Source: an uncultured Lachnospiraceae bacterium
Lineage (GTDB): Bacteria; Bacillota; Clostridia; Lachnospirales; Lachnospiraceae
DNA: 5,034 bases
Assembly: GCA_902797475.1 (NCBI GenBank)
Contig: CADBTG010000181.1
Coordinates: forward strand, 1-5,034
Reading direction: 5' to 3'
The position numbers were made by a program, and so were the translations under genes. The notes under the pieces were generated by a model that saw nothing but the letters and a program-made list of their open reading frames with translations, made no database searches and had not been told where the DNA came from. This document shows positions 4,661 through 5,034 of this stretch, in pieces. Position 1 is the first letter of the stretch; every line of letters begins with the position of its first letter.

Positions 4661-5034
4661 ATGCCGCGTGAACCGTTTTATTGGATTTTAAATATGAGCA
4701 TAATTGCTTCGTTTATCGGAGTGATAGTTTGGCTCATCGGAAAAATCAGGATGCTCCCGCGCCGGGTCTTCGTATTTCTTTGGGCAATCCCTTTCATCCG
4801 TATGCTGATTCCCTTCGGAATAACCAGCCGGTACAGCCTGATGACACTTGTCGCAAAGCTGACCACAAGATCTATTACAGTTTATCGGATAGAGAACGCC
4901 GGACCGTTTGCATGGACCATTACGTGGCCCAATACGGTCATGGTGGTAGAAGAGACCTCTCCGATGGGCTATCGGTCTCCTTCTTTAAAAAGCATTTTCG
5001 CCTGGGCGTCCGTTGTCTGGCTAATCGGTACGGC
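4661..5034 (+). CDS. blaR1: M56-family BlaR1-type sensor, N-terminal part only (cut by window edge)
   Basis: BlaR1/MecR1 proteins are membrane metalloproteases of peptidase family M56. They sense wall stress or beta-lactams outside and lead to cleavage of BlaI inside. Only 124 complete codons are visible. The first membrane segment is about 6-27, in the sequence FYWILNMSIIASFIGVIVWL. A basic loop (KIRMLPRR, 28-35) follows, then a second segment about 36-54 (FVFLWAIPFIRMLIPFGI). An outside stretch (about 55-108) leads to a third segment beginning near 111. The ILNMSI-A-S start and the LWAI-RMLIPFGI-SRYSL block are typical of BlaR1-type M56 proteins. The HExxH zinc site and any penicillin-binding sensor domain lie beyond the edge, so protease activity and ligand cannot be judged. 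The start has AAAGG (4648-4652) 8 nt upstream, and the gap from blaI is 5 nt, so the two genes form an operon. Confidence 0.82.
   Translation, partial: MPREPFYWILNMSIIASFIGVIVWLIGKIRMLPRRVFVFLWAIPFIRMLIPFGITSRYSLMTLVAKLTTRSITVYRIENAGPFAWTITWPNTVMVVEETSPMGYRSPSLKSIFAWASVVWLIGT

Noticed and set aside
1..5034. Mobile element, CRISPR array, tRNA or toxin-antitoxin system
   Set aside because: No transposase, integrase, spaced direct repeats, tRNA cloverleaf or toxin-antitoxin-like gene pair was seen. The genes are mostly core functions with similar composition.

Overview
The window looks like chromosomal DNA of a Gram-positive, moderate-GC bacterium of the class Clostridia (Lachnospiraceae-like is my best guess). 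This rests on strong AGGAGG-type ribosome binding sites, a BlaI/BlaR1-type regulator pair, and an MdoB/LTA-synthase-type enzyme with no outer-membrane genes in view. No marker gene fixes the taxonomy.

Layout, left to right. (1) Positions 1-1362, minus strand: most of prfC (peptide chain release factor 3), cut at its C-terminus by the window edge. It is a continuous 454-codon frame. (2) Positions 1363-1609: a divergent intergenic region with a probable prfC promoter on the minus strand, a clear extended -10 promoter for rsmI on the plus strand, and small hairpins. (3) Positions 1610-2464, plus strand: rsmI (16S rRNA 2'-O-methyltransferase of C1402). (4) Positions 2476-4080, plus strand: a membrane-anchored phosphoglycerol transferase of the MdoB/OpgB - LTA synthase family, only 11 nt after rsmI and probably co-transcribed. 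(5) Positions 4081-4295: a strong intrinsic terminator, then a compact regulatory region with a near-ideal promoter overlaid by two abutting 18-bp palindromes, read here as BlaI-type operators. (6) Positions 4296-4655: a BlaI/MecI-family repressor. (7) Positions 4661-5034: the start of an M56-family BlaR1-type sensor, cut by the right edge.

How the genes work together: prfC and rsmI are divergent housekeeping translation genes, for release-factor recycling and decoding-centre methylation. The phosphoglycerol transferase acts on the cell surface and seems to share a transcript with rsmI. After the terminator, the blaI-blaR1 pair forms a separate, probably self-repressed unit that senses cell-wall stress or beta-lactams. 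Its target genes, possibly including a beta-lactamase or other envelope gene, are not in the window. I found no mobile element, CRISPR array, tRNA or rRNA. Most of the window is ordinary core genome. The most interesting part is the dense operator/promoter/leader arrangement at 4215-4296.
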